Shown here piece by piece: positions 35,691 to 47,139 of a stretch of 64,000 nt of DNA (within the stretch, counting starts at the first letter, position 1; each line of letters starts with the position of its first letter). The notes under the pieces were generated by a model, which was not told the DNA's origin, made no database searches, and saw nothing but the letters and a program-made list of their open reading frames with translations. The DNA is taken from the NCBI GenBank assembly GCA_029378245.1, contig JARKIF010000029.1:310001-374000 (forward strand). Direction: 5' to 3'. Source of the DNA: Roridomyces roridus (lineage: Eukaryota; Basidiomycota; Agaricomycetes; Agaricales; Mycenaceae). A program made the position numbers and the translations under genes.

Positions 35691-36005
35691 GCATTGTTTC
35701 ATCCAGCGTTGGTAAATGTGCACTGACCACACCTCCTGGAGTGCGCGAGGATCGAATGTGTGCAGTGGCTGCTTGATATGAGACTTCGGGTCAATTGAAG
35801 AAGGCATAAATAAATGATATCAGCGCAAGGGGTAGTACGATAGAGATAATGACAAATTGGTCAGCTAGGTGAGGGGAACGTAGAGCGGAGAATCCTCCGT
35901 GCCTGTAAATCAAGTCAATGAGACAATGAGGCTTGGAGAAGAAAAACGAAGCTCGCACCGAAGAATCGTCGGACGAATGAGTCCTTGATCTCCTTCCTGA
36001 CCCGT

Positions 36006-37145
36006 TCAAACGGATTCTCCTGGGTCAGGATAACATGTGTACATGACCTTGGGTCCGATTCCCAGTCGATCAGTCTCGCAAATCGTTTTTTCGGCACTGT
36101 CAATGCGACCAATGACATCCGCAGGATTGTGCGCATCCATGTCGGTCGAACGCAGACCTTCGCGCCATATTTGTTTCCACTGAGTCGTGCACCTCGCATG
36201 CTTAGCGCAGTCCCAGTGCTGCGGGAGGCGATACTCGGGTGGGTGGTTCATTAGTTGTTGCCACAGCATGGTGAGCGACCAGGATCCCGCAAATAGACGC
36301 TGGATGTGGATTGGTGCAAGACCGTGGTATGGGAATTGCTGCGATGTGGCTGTCCTGCTCGGGCCCTTGTAGCCACGCCTCGCCGACAGGATGAGGTAGT
36401 AAATGTCCACTAGAAAGGTACGGTGGCCAGCAGCCTCGGCAGCGTCTAGCGCGTCAGAATATTTCGGAAGACTTCTGGTCTGCTGCAGGCGCAGCTTCCA
36501 GAGATCAGGGATCGTGTCCCACAACTCACTGGCCTTGGGTGCGTTTTTGGCGAGCAGGAGTGCCGGCCGCAGAACGTCCACAGACAGCCCCGGATTGAGC
36601 GGTGATTTGCAGAGATATTTGATGACAGAGACAGACCATTCAAGCCAAGAGGTCATCATGTACTTGCTGGCAAAGTGGCCGAGATCAAGGACGGCCTCGG
36701 CAGCGGCATTGGGAATGTGGTCGACCTGGGTGTCGAGGCGTCTGAGATGGGAACAAATAAGCACGGACTGGAAGCTAGATCAAGATCCTTGCATACGAGG
36801 CCAGGGTATACCGAAGGAATGCGCGGAATTGCGGGGCATCGCCCTGAGGCAGGACTATGGCATTCTCGTCGGTCGTCCCCTCCGCGGGCAAATGACCCTG
36901 AGGCAGCTTGAACATATCGGCGAGAACTTCAGACTCCCGGGTGAGAAAAACGTGGTGCGTCTTCAAAGCCTAGTGAGAAGAGAACCCCTAAAATCAGCAA
37001 AAGCACGCACTTTGAAAAGCACGTTCTCGACTCGGATAATGCAGTTCCCGTCCTCGTCGTAGTATTCAGGGTCCCTCACGGGAGACGAGTGAGAGATGGG
37101 CCCAGGTGAAGAGCTCCTGGCGCGTTTCAGAGGATTGGAGGTCAT
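36006..37145 (-). CDS. BTB/POZ domain protein
   Basis: Three exons: 37145-37011, 36969-36797 and 36741-36006 (introns 41 and 55 bp, phase-consistent); 347 residues. The N-terminus has a basic Ser/Pro-rich lead (KRARSSSPGP), then the BTB core: DEDGNCIIRVENVLFK, LKTHHVFLTRESEVLADMF. BTB domains dimerise and often recruit Cullin-3; this simple architecture, common in Agaricomycetes, has no kelch or MATH partner. The C-terminal ~230 residues are helical and unrecognised, with several Cys and Trp. Confidence 0.75.
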
Positions 37146-37363
37146 GGTAGATGGACAAAGAGAAGAAATGATTGCCGACTGACAGCTGCAAAGTTGAGTA
37201 AACACATCAATCGTGGTTGCTTTTGGCACTGATGGCTCTTGAAGAAACTTGAACATGACCGTCACCCGACCCTCCAATTGAAAGCTCCGTCGACACCGAA
37301 TCGACTTTTCTATCCTGGTAAATGGAGGGCCGCCTGGGCGGCGGCAGTCGGGGCTTTGTTTGG

Positions 37364-37413
37364 TCTAAATACACGAGCCATTTGACTGTCAGGGCATGGC
37401 TCGTGTATTTAGA
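37364..37413. repeat. 18-bp perfect inverted repeat (hairpin)
   Basis: Arms TCTAAATACACGAGCCAT and ATGGCTCGTGTATTTAGA are separated by 14 bp. It lies in the intergenic region between the BTB gene and the 3' end of the GATA gene. It could be a small foldback insertion or a structured RNA end. Confidence 0.6.
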
Positions 37414-37624
37414 GTGAGAATACCGCAAGAATACCATGTGGGCAGGCAAATGTGAGCAAATGTGGTCGAATACAGGACTGCACATCTCCGCATACTTATT
37501 TGACCACGAGTGATCACGTACCTGGTGTGCCCGACCTTTCTGCCCTTCCTCGGCCAACAGCGTTCCCCGGGAGCACGTTTAAAACCCCGCAAATGCAATA
37601 CAATCAGACCAAAGAAAATATGTA

Positions 37625-39198
37625 TCACACCGTGTCTTCTCCAGCTATATTTGGCTTCTCAGAAGATGTTGCAGACGGAAGCTGGGCGTTGAGTGGGGGT
37701 AATTTCACTCCCGCACCCGCATAGGGCTTATACCGCACTCCCCGGCCATCTGCACCTCGTTCGGACCGTGGCACGCCCTTTTTCCTTCGCGAGGAAAGCG
37801 GCCTCTTCTTCCCCCTCAACCGCTCATACACCCCGCAGGCGTTGCACAGTTGCAACCCCTCCTTATCCCTGCGCCAAACACTCGTCTGCCGCGTCCCACA
37901 ATGAGTGCACTTGGGTCCCGTATAATCTGCGTCAGAAATCTGCGGCCCCTCCTCCTCTGCGTCGTCATTGTCCGCGTCGATGAGCTCCTGCGGGGGCAGC
38001 CGATTGCGCAGTTGGAGGTACAGCCAGCAGGCGTTGCACAACGGCCGATTTGTCGTGGGTTCGCGTCGCCGGAGAGGCGTGGTGGTGACGTGGCAGTGCG
38101 AACAGGATTTCTTGGTGGTTCCGTCGGAAGGCGTGGATGTAGCGCCTCCACCTCCGCCGTTGGAACGCGACGTGGATGGCTGGGGGCGTGGGAGGTAAGG
38201 ATGATGATGGTGCTGCTGCACATGGTGGTGCGGGTTCGGGAAGTAAGTTAGTGGCGGGGACTCGGAGGCAGACGAGTGTGGGGAGTAACGCGGGTATCTA
38301 GCAGTCGTGTCGTACATTGGAATGAGACCGCTGAAGTCAAGAGCGGGGTCTGTAGGTGCGGAGTAGCCGAATCCCGAAGAGGAGTAGGGAGATGCCGGAT
38401 GATTGTCCATGCGAGGATGCCTCGTTGGGCGCGCAGGGATATTGGCGGGTGTATTCGTGGCCAATATCGCCGGCGTGTGGAGGCTGATCGAGGAAGCCGA
38501 AGCCGAGTACCTGGCTGAGGACAAGTTGTGCTCGTCCGGCGTGAAGGACTCGGTCCGTGGGTGTTCGGAAGGGGAATAGTAGGACCACTGCTCCTCGTCC
38601 GGTGGGCCCACGCCCTGTGCCCAATCGCCAATGTCATACCTGGCGAGATTCGATCTCGGAGGAGAGCCCGATGATGCAGCAATCGAAGAAGTGTCGGATC
38701 CTGAACACACGGACTGTAGATTCGTTGGAATTTGCCTGGTATTAAAGTGAATTTCGCACCTCGTTAATGTTTCTCATTGAGTGGTTAGATTGGCGGGTCC
38801 GGTTTTTCCATTTCCTGACGGTGTCCTTCTTCTTCAATTTCTTCGGGAGATTAAACCACGAAGTGTCCTTGTAGTCAATGATGCTGTCATAGTACCGGTT
38901 GGCATTGGAAAGAGCTCTGTCGGATGATAGAGTAAGGGACGGCACGTACGGAGCCAGGAGAAGCAGAAACTGGCACGTACTCGTCCCTGGTCTGGCGGAA
39001 CTGGCTAACCTCGTCCTGCGTAACATCATCACCCGCCCGGTCGAGGTTCTCTTCGAAGAGTCTCGTATTCCGCTCCGTCTCCAAGATCTCTTGACGGTGA
39101 GAACTCTCGTGCCGCCCCACGAAGCCCGATCCCGTTGCGAGTGATGCCCCTCCAACAGTAGCTGCAGCGCCGACGAGTCCGAGGGCCACTTCGGCCAT
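37625..39198 (-). CDS. Two-finger GATA-type zinc-finger protein
   Basis: Three exons: 39198-38981, 38916-38760 and 38713-37625 (introns 64 and 46 bp, phase-consistent); 487 residues. Two zinc fingers sit in the C-terminal third: CSHC...CNAC and CTHC...CNAC, each with about 18 residues between Cys pairs, followed by a basic KKRPLSSRRKKG segment. A long Ser/Pro/His-rich region precedes them. The zinc-finger exon has no ATG near its start, and its upstream splice acceptor joins in frame to two exons encoding a ~125-residue N-terminus (MAEVALGLVGAAATVGG..., then a charged helical part). If the second intron is retained, a short 131-residue protein results, so the locus could be two genes. Likely a nuclear transcription factor. 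Confidence 0.6.
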
Positions 39199-39307
39199 TC
39201 ACTGAGGTGGAGGATGGTGGGGGGAGGAAAGAGAAAGCTGTCGAATGAGGGCCGCATTGCACCCTGTACAGCATCGCCTCGAGCCTCACAGCAGCAGTTC
39301 AACAATA

Positions 39308-40190
39308 AAAGGCCCGTTTTAGTTAGCCGCCCTTCTTAAAGCTTGGGGGACAAATAAAGCCGGGCCGAAACGGAGTTTGATATACTTGGTTTAGGTCAGA
39401 TCGAAATCAGAGCCGAAATTGTGCCTTTCAAATCTCGAATAAATGTGGTTCAAACTGGTCATATGAGAATGCCATTCTGAGCACCTCATAGCAATTGTAA
39501 TACATTGTACAAAGTCAACCTTCAAGACGGCACGCAAACCACAAGTAATCTGTTCATCAATCTCCATTATCAAAGTCTGGCAATCACATTCCATAGGGAA
39601 GCCACTTTTACGCAACAAATGTCATCTGATTTCACGGCTGCCAAAATCTCCGTTGAAATTTTACATTTAAAACAGAATGAAACCTATGTGCCGATGATCT
39701 CCGAGTGATCCGCGGATGATCCGGAGATGATCTGCACCAGAGGTGGCCTGCTGCAGAAGATCATCCCCGGATTATCGTCAGATGACTCGGAGATCATCGG
39801 CCAATCAATTTCACTGGGTTCGAACTTCGAAATCTCAGGTTTCAACGGAGATTTTGGCGGCCTCGAAACCCAGTTACATACCTTTCGTAAAATTGGCGTC
39901 CATATCGGATGTGATTTCCGGACTGTGAGGTTGCGGATTGATAGACAGATTATTTGTCGTTTCCGCATTGATTTGGAGACCGTTTTTGTACAATGTATTC
40001 CAATAGCTTTCCATTGCTCAGAATGGCATCCCCATACTACGGGTTTGAAACTCATTTATTTGGAATGTGAAAGGCCGAACTTCGGCTCTGATCTGGAGCT
40101 GAGCTAAACCAAATGTATCAAATTGAGTTTTGGCCCGGCCGTATCTGTTCATCAAACTTTCGGAAGGGCGGCTAACTAAAACGGGCTTTT
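39308..40190. mobile_element. 883-bp foldback element flanked by TA
   Basis: Almost the whole element is a diverged inverted repeat with arms of about 380 bp meeting near 39750. The ends read AAAGGCCCG and, on the opposite strand, AAAAGCCCG, followed by TTTTAGTTAGCCGCCCTTC on both sides. TA dinucleotides flank it (39306-39307 and 40191-40192), as in Tc1/mariner-type elements. The centre has GATGATCTCCGAG-type palindromes. No transposase frame. Confidence 0.8.
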
Positions 40191-40454
40191 TATTCCTGAA
40201 CTGCCGCTGTGCCTGCGCCCGGCGATGTGTATGAGACCGGGCGCCAATCAGCGGATCAAAGACGAACGATTTGATCAGCGTGGCGCCGTGGCCAATTCCC
40301 CAACTGGGATGCGTTGGAAAAATGATTCACAGCTGATTCTCGACCTTGGCAAGACTCAAGGAAGCCGGTCAACATTGCATTTGATCCAGGACAAAAGTGA
40401 CTGGGCGCAATTGATGTTCTGATTGATGGCCGCCCCGCCCGACTCCATCACACT

Positions 40455-40860
40455 CTGATCCGCGTTGATTAGTAAATGAGCGAGTTGAGTAATAGGTGGG
40501 TCTGTGATTATGTGTTTGTCGACGCATTGTCTGCTGTCCCAGCTGCATCTGCGAGTGCGGGATCGATCAGGTAATAATATAGTAGTTGACGACTTTCTAC
40601 AGATCTGCCATGAAGTGTGTACGATCTAGTGTGCTTGTCGTGATCCACGATAAAACCCTTCCAAAAATCGAGCACTATATGGCGATGCACCCCGTGTGCC
40701 GCTCCGCCTACATCCCGAAGGCGTTGACCTATAAATAAGAAGAGGTCAGAGCAAGGCAGTGGTGCTTCGCAGCGCTAAGATGTGTACTCCACGTAAACCC
40801 CCCGTTTCCTCAATCTCCGGCCTGCATGGCCTGCATTGCCTGCCCGCCCTTCACGGCTCT
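40455..40860. repeat. Segmental duplication, copy 2
   Basis: Diverged direct copy of 35155-35690. Only the 5' half of the tRNA-like module survives (about 40683-40712, minus strand GGCGGAG then GCA-CACGGGG-TGC); the T-arm side is deleted. Confidence 0.7.
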
Positions 40861-41249
40861 TTCCGCATCTAATCGTGGAGTGTTCAGCGTTGGTTCAGCG
40901 GGTTTGACACGGTGAGGTAGCGTGCGGCACATCACGCACGTGGTCTGAAACGTACCTCTCTTCTGTAGGCGTCTTCACCCGAGTCCCGACAGCCTGCTTG
41001 AAGAAATATGAAAACTCCGACGTACTTATCGATTTGACAAAATCAGTCGTTCAGGCGGTTCCTCAAAAAACGGTGTTCCGAGGACTCCCAGTCCGGCGGT
41101 GACCCGACGACCTGCTTGAAGAAAAATCCACGTTGCATGCATGCATTCCTGCCGACAAGATCCCTGCGTCGTGGCTCTTCCCCTGACACGTTAGTCTGAG
41201 CCGCCGCCTGGTTCATCTTTACATAAAAAGCATTAACTTGCCGCGCGCG

Positions 41250-41257
41250 TATAAAAG
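41250..41257 (+). promoter_or_regulatory. TATA box of the LOG-family gene
   Basis: TATAAAAG about 91 bp upstream of the start codon at 41348, a typical position for a fungal promoter with a ~60-nt 5' UTR. Confidence 0.55.
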
Positions 41258-41347
41258 CTGCTGTGCGCACTCACCTCACCTCATACACGCATCCCACAGA
41301 TTTGATCTTACAGCCTTCTCCTGGAGCTTGAAGACGCGAAGCACAGA

Positions 41348-42262
41348 ATGGCCCAGACACAAACGAGCAAACCCAACGCAGTCGCCGTCTACTGCGCCTC
41401 CACGCTGGGAAAACAACTTGCGTATCGCAACGCCGCCGTCTGTGCGTGCCTCCGAGTCGTTTATTCCACGCTCCAACTTCGCCTGACTCTCGATTACAGC
41501 ACTCGGAGCCGGTATAGCCAAAACTGGTCGCTCGCTCGTCTACGGCGGCGGAATGAAAGGAATCATGGGGGTCATCCCGAGTGCGGTGCTCCAAGGCGGG
41601 GGAAACGTCACTGGGATAGTTCCGTACGCCATCTCCATCGCTGGAGGCGAAGGATCTGGTGCGAGTCCTCAAGTCCAAGGTGCTATGAGCGAGAACGCGG
41701 AACGTGTCGAGACGGTGAGTCAGCTGTCTTCCCCATCGTTGACTCGGAGGTCCACTGAAAGTGTGGTATCTAGATAGTAGTTGATTCGATGAACGAGCGC
41801 AAGACGGAGATGGCGAAACGCGTACATGGCTTCTTCGGATTGCCTGGCGGGTTCGGGACCCTTGATGAGGTGCGTTTTATCCCTTGCCAGACTTGTCAAG
41901 GCTCAACAGCTGGGCAGATCCTGGAAGTCATAACCTGGACTCAAATCGGGTTCCACAGCAAACGTCGGTAGTCCAGATTTGCTCCTTTCCTCTAAACTGA
42001 CCTAAATTAATGTGTAGCGATAGTCCTCATCAACGTCCACGGGTACTTTGAGCCTCTGCGACAACTCATTCGCAACGGCATCGCAGAGGGATTCATCCCG
42101 GCCGACAACGAGAATTTTGTCATCTTTGTCGATGGCCCGCAAGATCGGCTGGGACACGAGACATTTGACTGGGGGAGGGCTGGTCTAGCGGCGTTGGAGG
42201 GGTGGGATAGCGGTAGCTCCAAGCCGTTGTTTGATTGGGTGGAAAAGACCAAGGAGGTCTGA
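41348..42262 (+). CDS. LOG-family protein (cytokinin riboside 5'-monophosphate phosphoribohydrolase-like)
   Basis: Five exons: 41348-41441, 41500-41714, 41774-41869, 41918-41963 and 42018-42262 (introns 48-59 bp, all phases agree); 231 residues, the usual length. The signature motifs are present: VAVYCAS near the N-terminus, [12 protein letters not shown] and [10 protein letters not shown], the PGGxGTxxE nucleotide-binding/catalytic motif of the LOG family. These enzymes release free bases from nucleoside monophosphates, in plants activating cytokinins. Several fungi make cytokinins, but LOG-like proteins also serve general nucleotide salvage. No IPT gene is nearby. Cytosolic; apparently intact. 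Confidence 0.9.
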
Positions 42263-42378
42263 AAACGCTTTAACGGTCTACGGTTGTATACACGCGACGA
42301 GTAAATTCAATATTACACAACGACCATTTGGGCGTCACAGCGGACTGCAACGATTGCCCAAAACTTCAAGAAAACGCG

Positions 42379-43152
42379 TCAACATCCCTCTACATTATCC
42401 TCGCTTGTCTCTTCGATCAGATTTTGCACAAGAGCTTCCACGTCTTCGTCCTTTAACCCATTCGCGATCACCTGGCGCGAGATCTGGACCAGCCCATCAT
42501 GAAACTGCAAACTCGTGGCACGGAGGGGCCAGATAGCAACACTGTCATCTTGGGCGCCAATCGGAATGCGAATCCAATGGATAACTACGCGCCCATTGGA
42601 ATGCGCGACACGTGCCAAGTGCGGCTTCAAGAAATCGAAGTGCGAGAGTGGCCAGCCGGTGACCTCGACTCCATACAAGTCCGCATAGTTCAAGCAGACG
42701 GAGAATGGTGTGTCGGGGTTCTTTGCCATGAACTGGATCGTGTCTTTGGCAATTGAGACGCGCAGACGGCGATAGTCTTCAGTCACTAGTGCGCGTATGA
42801 AGGATCTCTCCTGGTATGCGATCCAGCCGCGGCCAAATTCTGAGACAATTTAGGACTGGCTGATACAGGGATATGGAATATACCAACCATGCACACTCCC
42901 CCGGAACAGATGGCAGTCTTCGCGATGTCCATCGGTCCAGTCGGTGCGCTGGCACGCAGGCGAACAGTAGGCAGCGGTGTTGCAGAGTGAACAACGTCGG
43001 AAGTTCTTCTTCTCATCAACCTTGTCGCACTGAGGTTCATTAGCATTGTTACGGGAATCCAGGCTCGCGCACCTGACCTTCGTATTAGAACACCTCAGAT
43101 AGAGCGCTCGCCCCGACGCCTCCCACCTCTCCACGACGCCTGCCCGCTCATC
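42379..43152 (-). pseudogene. MYND-finger gene, 3' part (split by a transposon)
   Basis: Two exons on the minus strand: 43152-42888 and 42839-42379 (48-bp intron). The MYND-type zinc cluster is visible (CSLCNTAAYCSPACQ, then TDWTDGHREDC), followed by ~150 residues of unrecognised fold. No initiator ATG exists: the frame begins at GATGAGCG (43145-43152 on the opposite strand), which is also where the 5' part at 52476-53638 stops. The two parts join in frame once the 43153-52475 insertion and one target copy are removed. MYND domains mediate protein-protein contacts; the intact family is common in mushrooms. Confidence 0.8.
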
Positions 43153-43524
43153 CCCAGTGAAAACGCGGTGGGTTCAAACGAGATAAAAACAGTATCAAAC
43201 GGGATATGTCAGCCTGCCAACATGGAATCCCGTTTGATACCGTTTCAAACACGAAAAAGTCAGTAGCCGAGCGGTGAAGTGTGCTATAAACCGGAGCCAG
43301 CCATTTTTATCCCTTTTTATCCTGGCTTGCGACGCACAGCTGTCGGCACGGACTGGATTAAATGGGAACAAATGGGACTCTTTTGTGAAGAGGTAACGAA
43401 CGAATAGGATTAAAAAGGATTAAAAGTTGTGCTACTGTAATAGATCTTTTTGTTGCTCCGAATGCGCCCGAACCCCGCCTGCCGCCGCTCGCTGCCATCC
43501 CCACCCTCGCCGGCCACACCCAGG

Positions 43525-46431
43525 TCACGCTGGAACCTCCGACGCTGGAACCACCGCAACGACGCCTCGGATAGCCTCCAGGTCCGGGAGTTCTTTGACC
43601 CCCTTCTGTTTCTACGAGAAAGAGCGTCAGTTTGTTGAGTGGATAGGGAATGGAAAGTGGACGTACCAGTTCTTTCGAGTACTTCTCGTAAGCCTGAGTA
43701 TGTGCATCAATACATAGAAGTAACATTGAGGAACAGAGGAACAGACCTGGTATAGCAACGGACAGTTCTCCCGTAGTGCGGTCCAGTGGGCACCGAACTG
43801 GGGATTGGACCCGCCCACATCGGCGGCATAGACGGCCATCGCAATGTTTCTGAAGGACGTGAGTCAGTCGCGCGTGTGAATCCTCGATAGAACATACCGA
43901 GCTGTCACCGAGTCGAGCTTCGGCTTCGCTGGGTTGACCGTAGGAGTAGCGGCGGGGGCTGGAGATGTTGTAGACGAGTTTGCCGCTGGTGGGCGGAGGT
44001 ACATGGATCGAAGAGCTGGGATGCGGGTGAGTAAAGAGGAACAAGATGGAGATAGGGCGAGTACATACAGGAGGCCAGCGCGCGTGCGTCGCGTTGTAGG
44101 AGCGGGAGGCGTGATCTCCGTGTTTGCAGGCGTTGTCTGCGTGTTCTCCGTGTTCGTGGCAGGCGTGGGCGTCGTCTGCGTGCTGGCGGTAGGCGTGACC
44201 GTGGGCTGCGTGACCGTGGGCTGCGTGACCGTGGGCTGCGTGACCGTGGGCTGCGTGACCGTGGGCTGCGTGACCGTGGGCTGCGTGACCGTGGGCTGCG
44301 TGGTCGTCGTCTGCGTGACCGTGGGCTGCGTGGTCGTCGTCTGCGTGACCGTGGGCTGCGTGGGCGTCGTCGGCGTGACCGTGGGCGGCTGCACCCCGTC
44401 TCCACTCCCACCAGTGACATCGGGCATCTCAATGAGAGCGGGGTCGTCTAACGGGTCTGTAGAAGGATAAGTACAAGGGTGTGACATGGAAATGAAGTAC
44501 GCACTGGCTGCTGGGCGCTTGCGTGCCGGCCCACCCTGTTCCTCTGTCGACGTACGCTTCTTCCCTGCAACGACGTCCCCGTCTCCAGTGATGTTGCGAT
44601 GATTCTTCAGCCAATCGCGGTACTTGTTCTTGATGAAGAGCATCGCCTTCCAGTGGTCGGTGCAGCACCCGACATACGGGAACTGCTTCTCAAGCTGGTA
44701 GACAAGCGCAGTGATGACGTCCTGGCCCAGCTCGTCGACACGGGGTTTGGTGAGACCCGCGTCGTGGAGATCGGCCAGGTGCCGGCGAAGGCACTCCCCG
44801 ATGCGCCCCAGCTCGTAGCCGTCGATGATTTGACCGTTGTTGTGCTGAAGGTAGCGCGCGGTGGTATTGATCCCTTGGGCGATATTCTTGCGGCCGGTGG
44901 ACTTGGATTGGCTCAGGGCGGGCGCAGCGATGGACGACTCGTTGTCGGCAGGGGGCAACCAGGTGTTGATATGGGGATGGGAGATCCGCAGCTCGTGGAG
45001 AGCGTCACTGTTCTCGGCAACGACAGGAAGCGCTTGGTACCCGGCGACGGCAGTGTGCAGCCACACAGGATGAGCAGGGTTGCGTCCAATGAGTGGTAAC
45101 TTTGAGGGTCCTTGGTGGACAAAACCTGGAATTGTGCAGGGCTGTGTGGTTCTTACTTCAAATCTCAACAAAAATCTCAAGATCTTGAAAGATTTGGCTC
45201 ATTTTGAAAGTTGAATCAAGTTCTTGCAACATCCATAGATATCTTGCTAATTTTTGCACAATGTGGTATTTCAAGGAGAGTTCAGGTGATATTTTCTGTA
45301 TTGCAAGGATGCAAGATCTTGTGAGTCAGAAAAAAATGGAAAAAGATAGAAAATTGACACTGAAATCCCAAATTCTGTGGTGTGTCACAAGATCTTGGAA
45401 GGTTAAAGGCCGCAAGTATCGGAGCAAATCCCACTCGGCAATCACTGATTTTCTGATTGCCACCCACTCAGGCTGTTGATCTGCTGGCAGCCGAACCGCC
45501 AGGAAAGGGATAGATCACACTTTTGCGCTCTTCAGCATCAAATGATTGATCACAGTAGCGGCTTGAACTCGGCCACCATGGAACCACTAACTCTGGTGAG
45601 ATCTTGCATCCCTATTAGACTTGATGAGCCATATTTTGACTTTCAATCTTTCAAAATATTTGAACATTTGCTGCAAATCAGTGGCCTCAAAATGAATCAG
45701 TGGAACTTGCACAAACTTTCAAGGTCCTGGTGGGAGCAAAATTTACAAGATCTTCCAAGATAATGGTCAAATAATGCCAGGTTAAGTCCACAATCATCCA
45801 ATATCTTCCAAGATCTTGAACAAACTGGAGAATCTTGCCAAATCTTGGAAGATCTTCAAAGATGTCACAGAAATGATGGTTATGGCAACAAGAAACACCT
45901 TTTGTCCACCATGGGCCTTCATAGGTAACACCTCCGCGATCTTCTCGAGCAGCTCGTTCTTGGATCTAGCCACAGTCAGCACAAAAAAACGGGGAGATGT
46001 AATGGTATGACGCACTTGCCCTCCTCACGGAGCGTAGACAACTCCTTGAAGATGATGCCTTGGAGAGCTTCCACTCCGAGCCCAGCACCCTGAGATCCGC
46101 GGCCCACGCCATACAAGCCAGCGTCGAATTGCTGGAAGAGACAGACTTTGGTCAAGCGGCAAGATGCAATACAGACGACGTGACATACCGTGGGAGGGCC
46201 ATTGGACAGGTGCTGGGAGGTACCACCCGTGTAGGACACATTAAATGGAGAGCTGTCTTCCAAGTATAGCGAGGTGTCAACCGGACTAGCAGGCTGCCGT
46301 GAAGTGGTGCCGGAAGATGACGAAAAGGAGCGTTGAAGTAAAGGAAGGGGCGTGGAATGACCGGATAGGGAGCCAAAGGAAGACCCGCGCGAAGGAGTGG
46401 GCTGGCCCAGATGACCAGCCCCAGAATTCAT
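43525..46431 (-). CDS. Passenger gene with Thr/Pro repeats, function unknown
   Basis: Multi-exon gene inside the element. Start at 46431 (MNSGAGHLGQ), Ser-rich lead, GRGSQGAGLGVEALQGIIF, then after the 45113-45909 insertion PLIGRNPAHPVWLHTAVAGY, a charged helical part (YVGCCTDHWKAMLFIKNKYR), a TVTQP repeat tract, and MAVYAADVGGSNPQFGAHW toward the 3' end. The last exons (AYEKYSKEL, then ELPDLEAIRG) end at a TGA at 43525-43527. Splice sites recognised: GTGCGT near 44507, GTATGT near 44069, GTATGT near 43905, and GTACGT near 43664. I recognise this as a recurrent mushroom hypothetical but cannot name a function. Whether the nested insertion is spliced out or destroys the gene is unclear. Confidence 0.5.
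44205..44390 (-). repeat. 15-bp minisatellite encoding TVTQP repeats
   Basis: About eleven copies of a 15-bp unit (plus strand CGTGACCGTGGGCTG, with CGTGGTCGTCGTCTG variants) stay in frame in the passenger gene and encode TVTQP/TTTTQP pentapeptides. Confidence 0.85.
45113..45909. mobile_element. AT-rich insertion with 11-bp inverted ends
   Basis: Ends GGTGGACAAAA and TTTTGTCCACC form an 11-bp inverted repeat. The interior is AT-rich and strewn with CAAGATCTTG/AAGATCTTCC motifs (45180, 45310, 45390, 45600, 45750, 45810, 45850), unlike the GC-rich sequence on both sides. It interrupts the passenger gene. No coding capacity; target duplication not clear. Confidence 0.5.
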
Positions 46432-47139
46432 AGAGGTGAGAGCGAAGAGAGGATGAAAATTTCATCGGTAGCGGCGGCAAGCGCCATCCCCTACTCTGCC
46501 GGCGGTCGGATATTGACAAGCATCAGATCACTTTGTTCCACACGGGTTTGCGGCATGTTATTCTCAAGGTGTTGAAGAGGTGTGTCCCTGTTTCTGGAAT
46601 CTGAGGCTTCAGTGAGTGGCCGTACCCCGCGTGGGACCTCCGACCGAGACCTTGTCTTGTTCTTATTCTGATTTGGTGAAAGGCTTCACTGTTTAATCTC
46701 AAAAGACAATGGCTGCAACCGACTGGAGTTACAGTTAACCATTGATTAGCCATGCCGAACATGGCCATTGACACTGTGCCTTCAACTTCAACTTCAAGAA
46801 TCAAGATGGCATACTTCGGCAATTGATGAAAGCTCTTGATGTCCATAAACTCTAAACAGGGACTCAGATAATATGTAGTGTCGCTCCCCGCCCAGAGATT
46901 TTTCCTCGGGTGAGAGATGGTTGAAACGGCACTATGACCCGGCCGGCGGCAACCTGGTCCGGATCCATGAATGGCGTCATTGATTAAGATCTGACAGGGC
47001 ATCTGACAATAATCCCTGATTGCATCGTTTTGTGAGAGATCAGACAATTCACGCCCACAGAAACCCTTCTCTGCTACGCTAGAGTAGGGGAAGTCACGTA
47101 ATATGTGAATTACATAATAGACACGGTCCGCTCTTGTCC

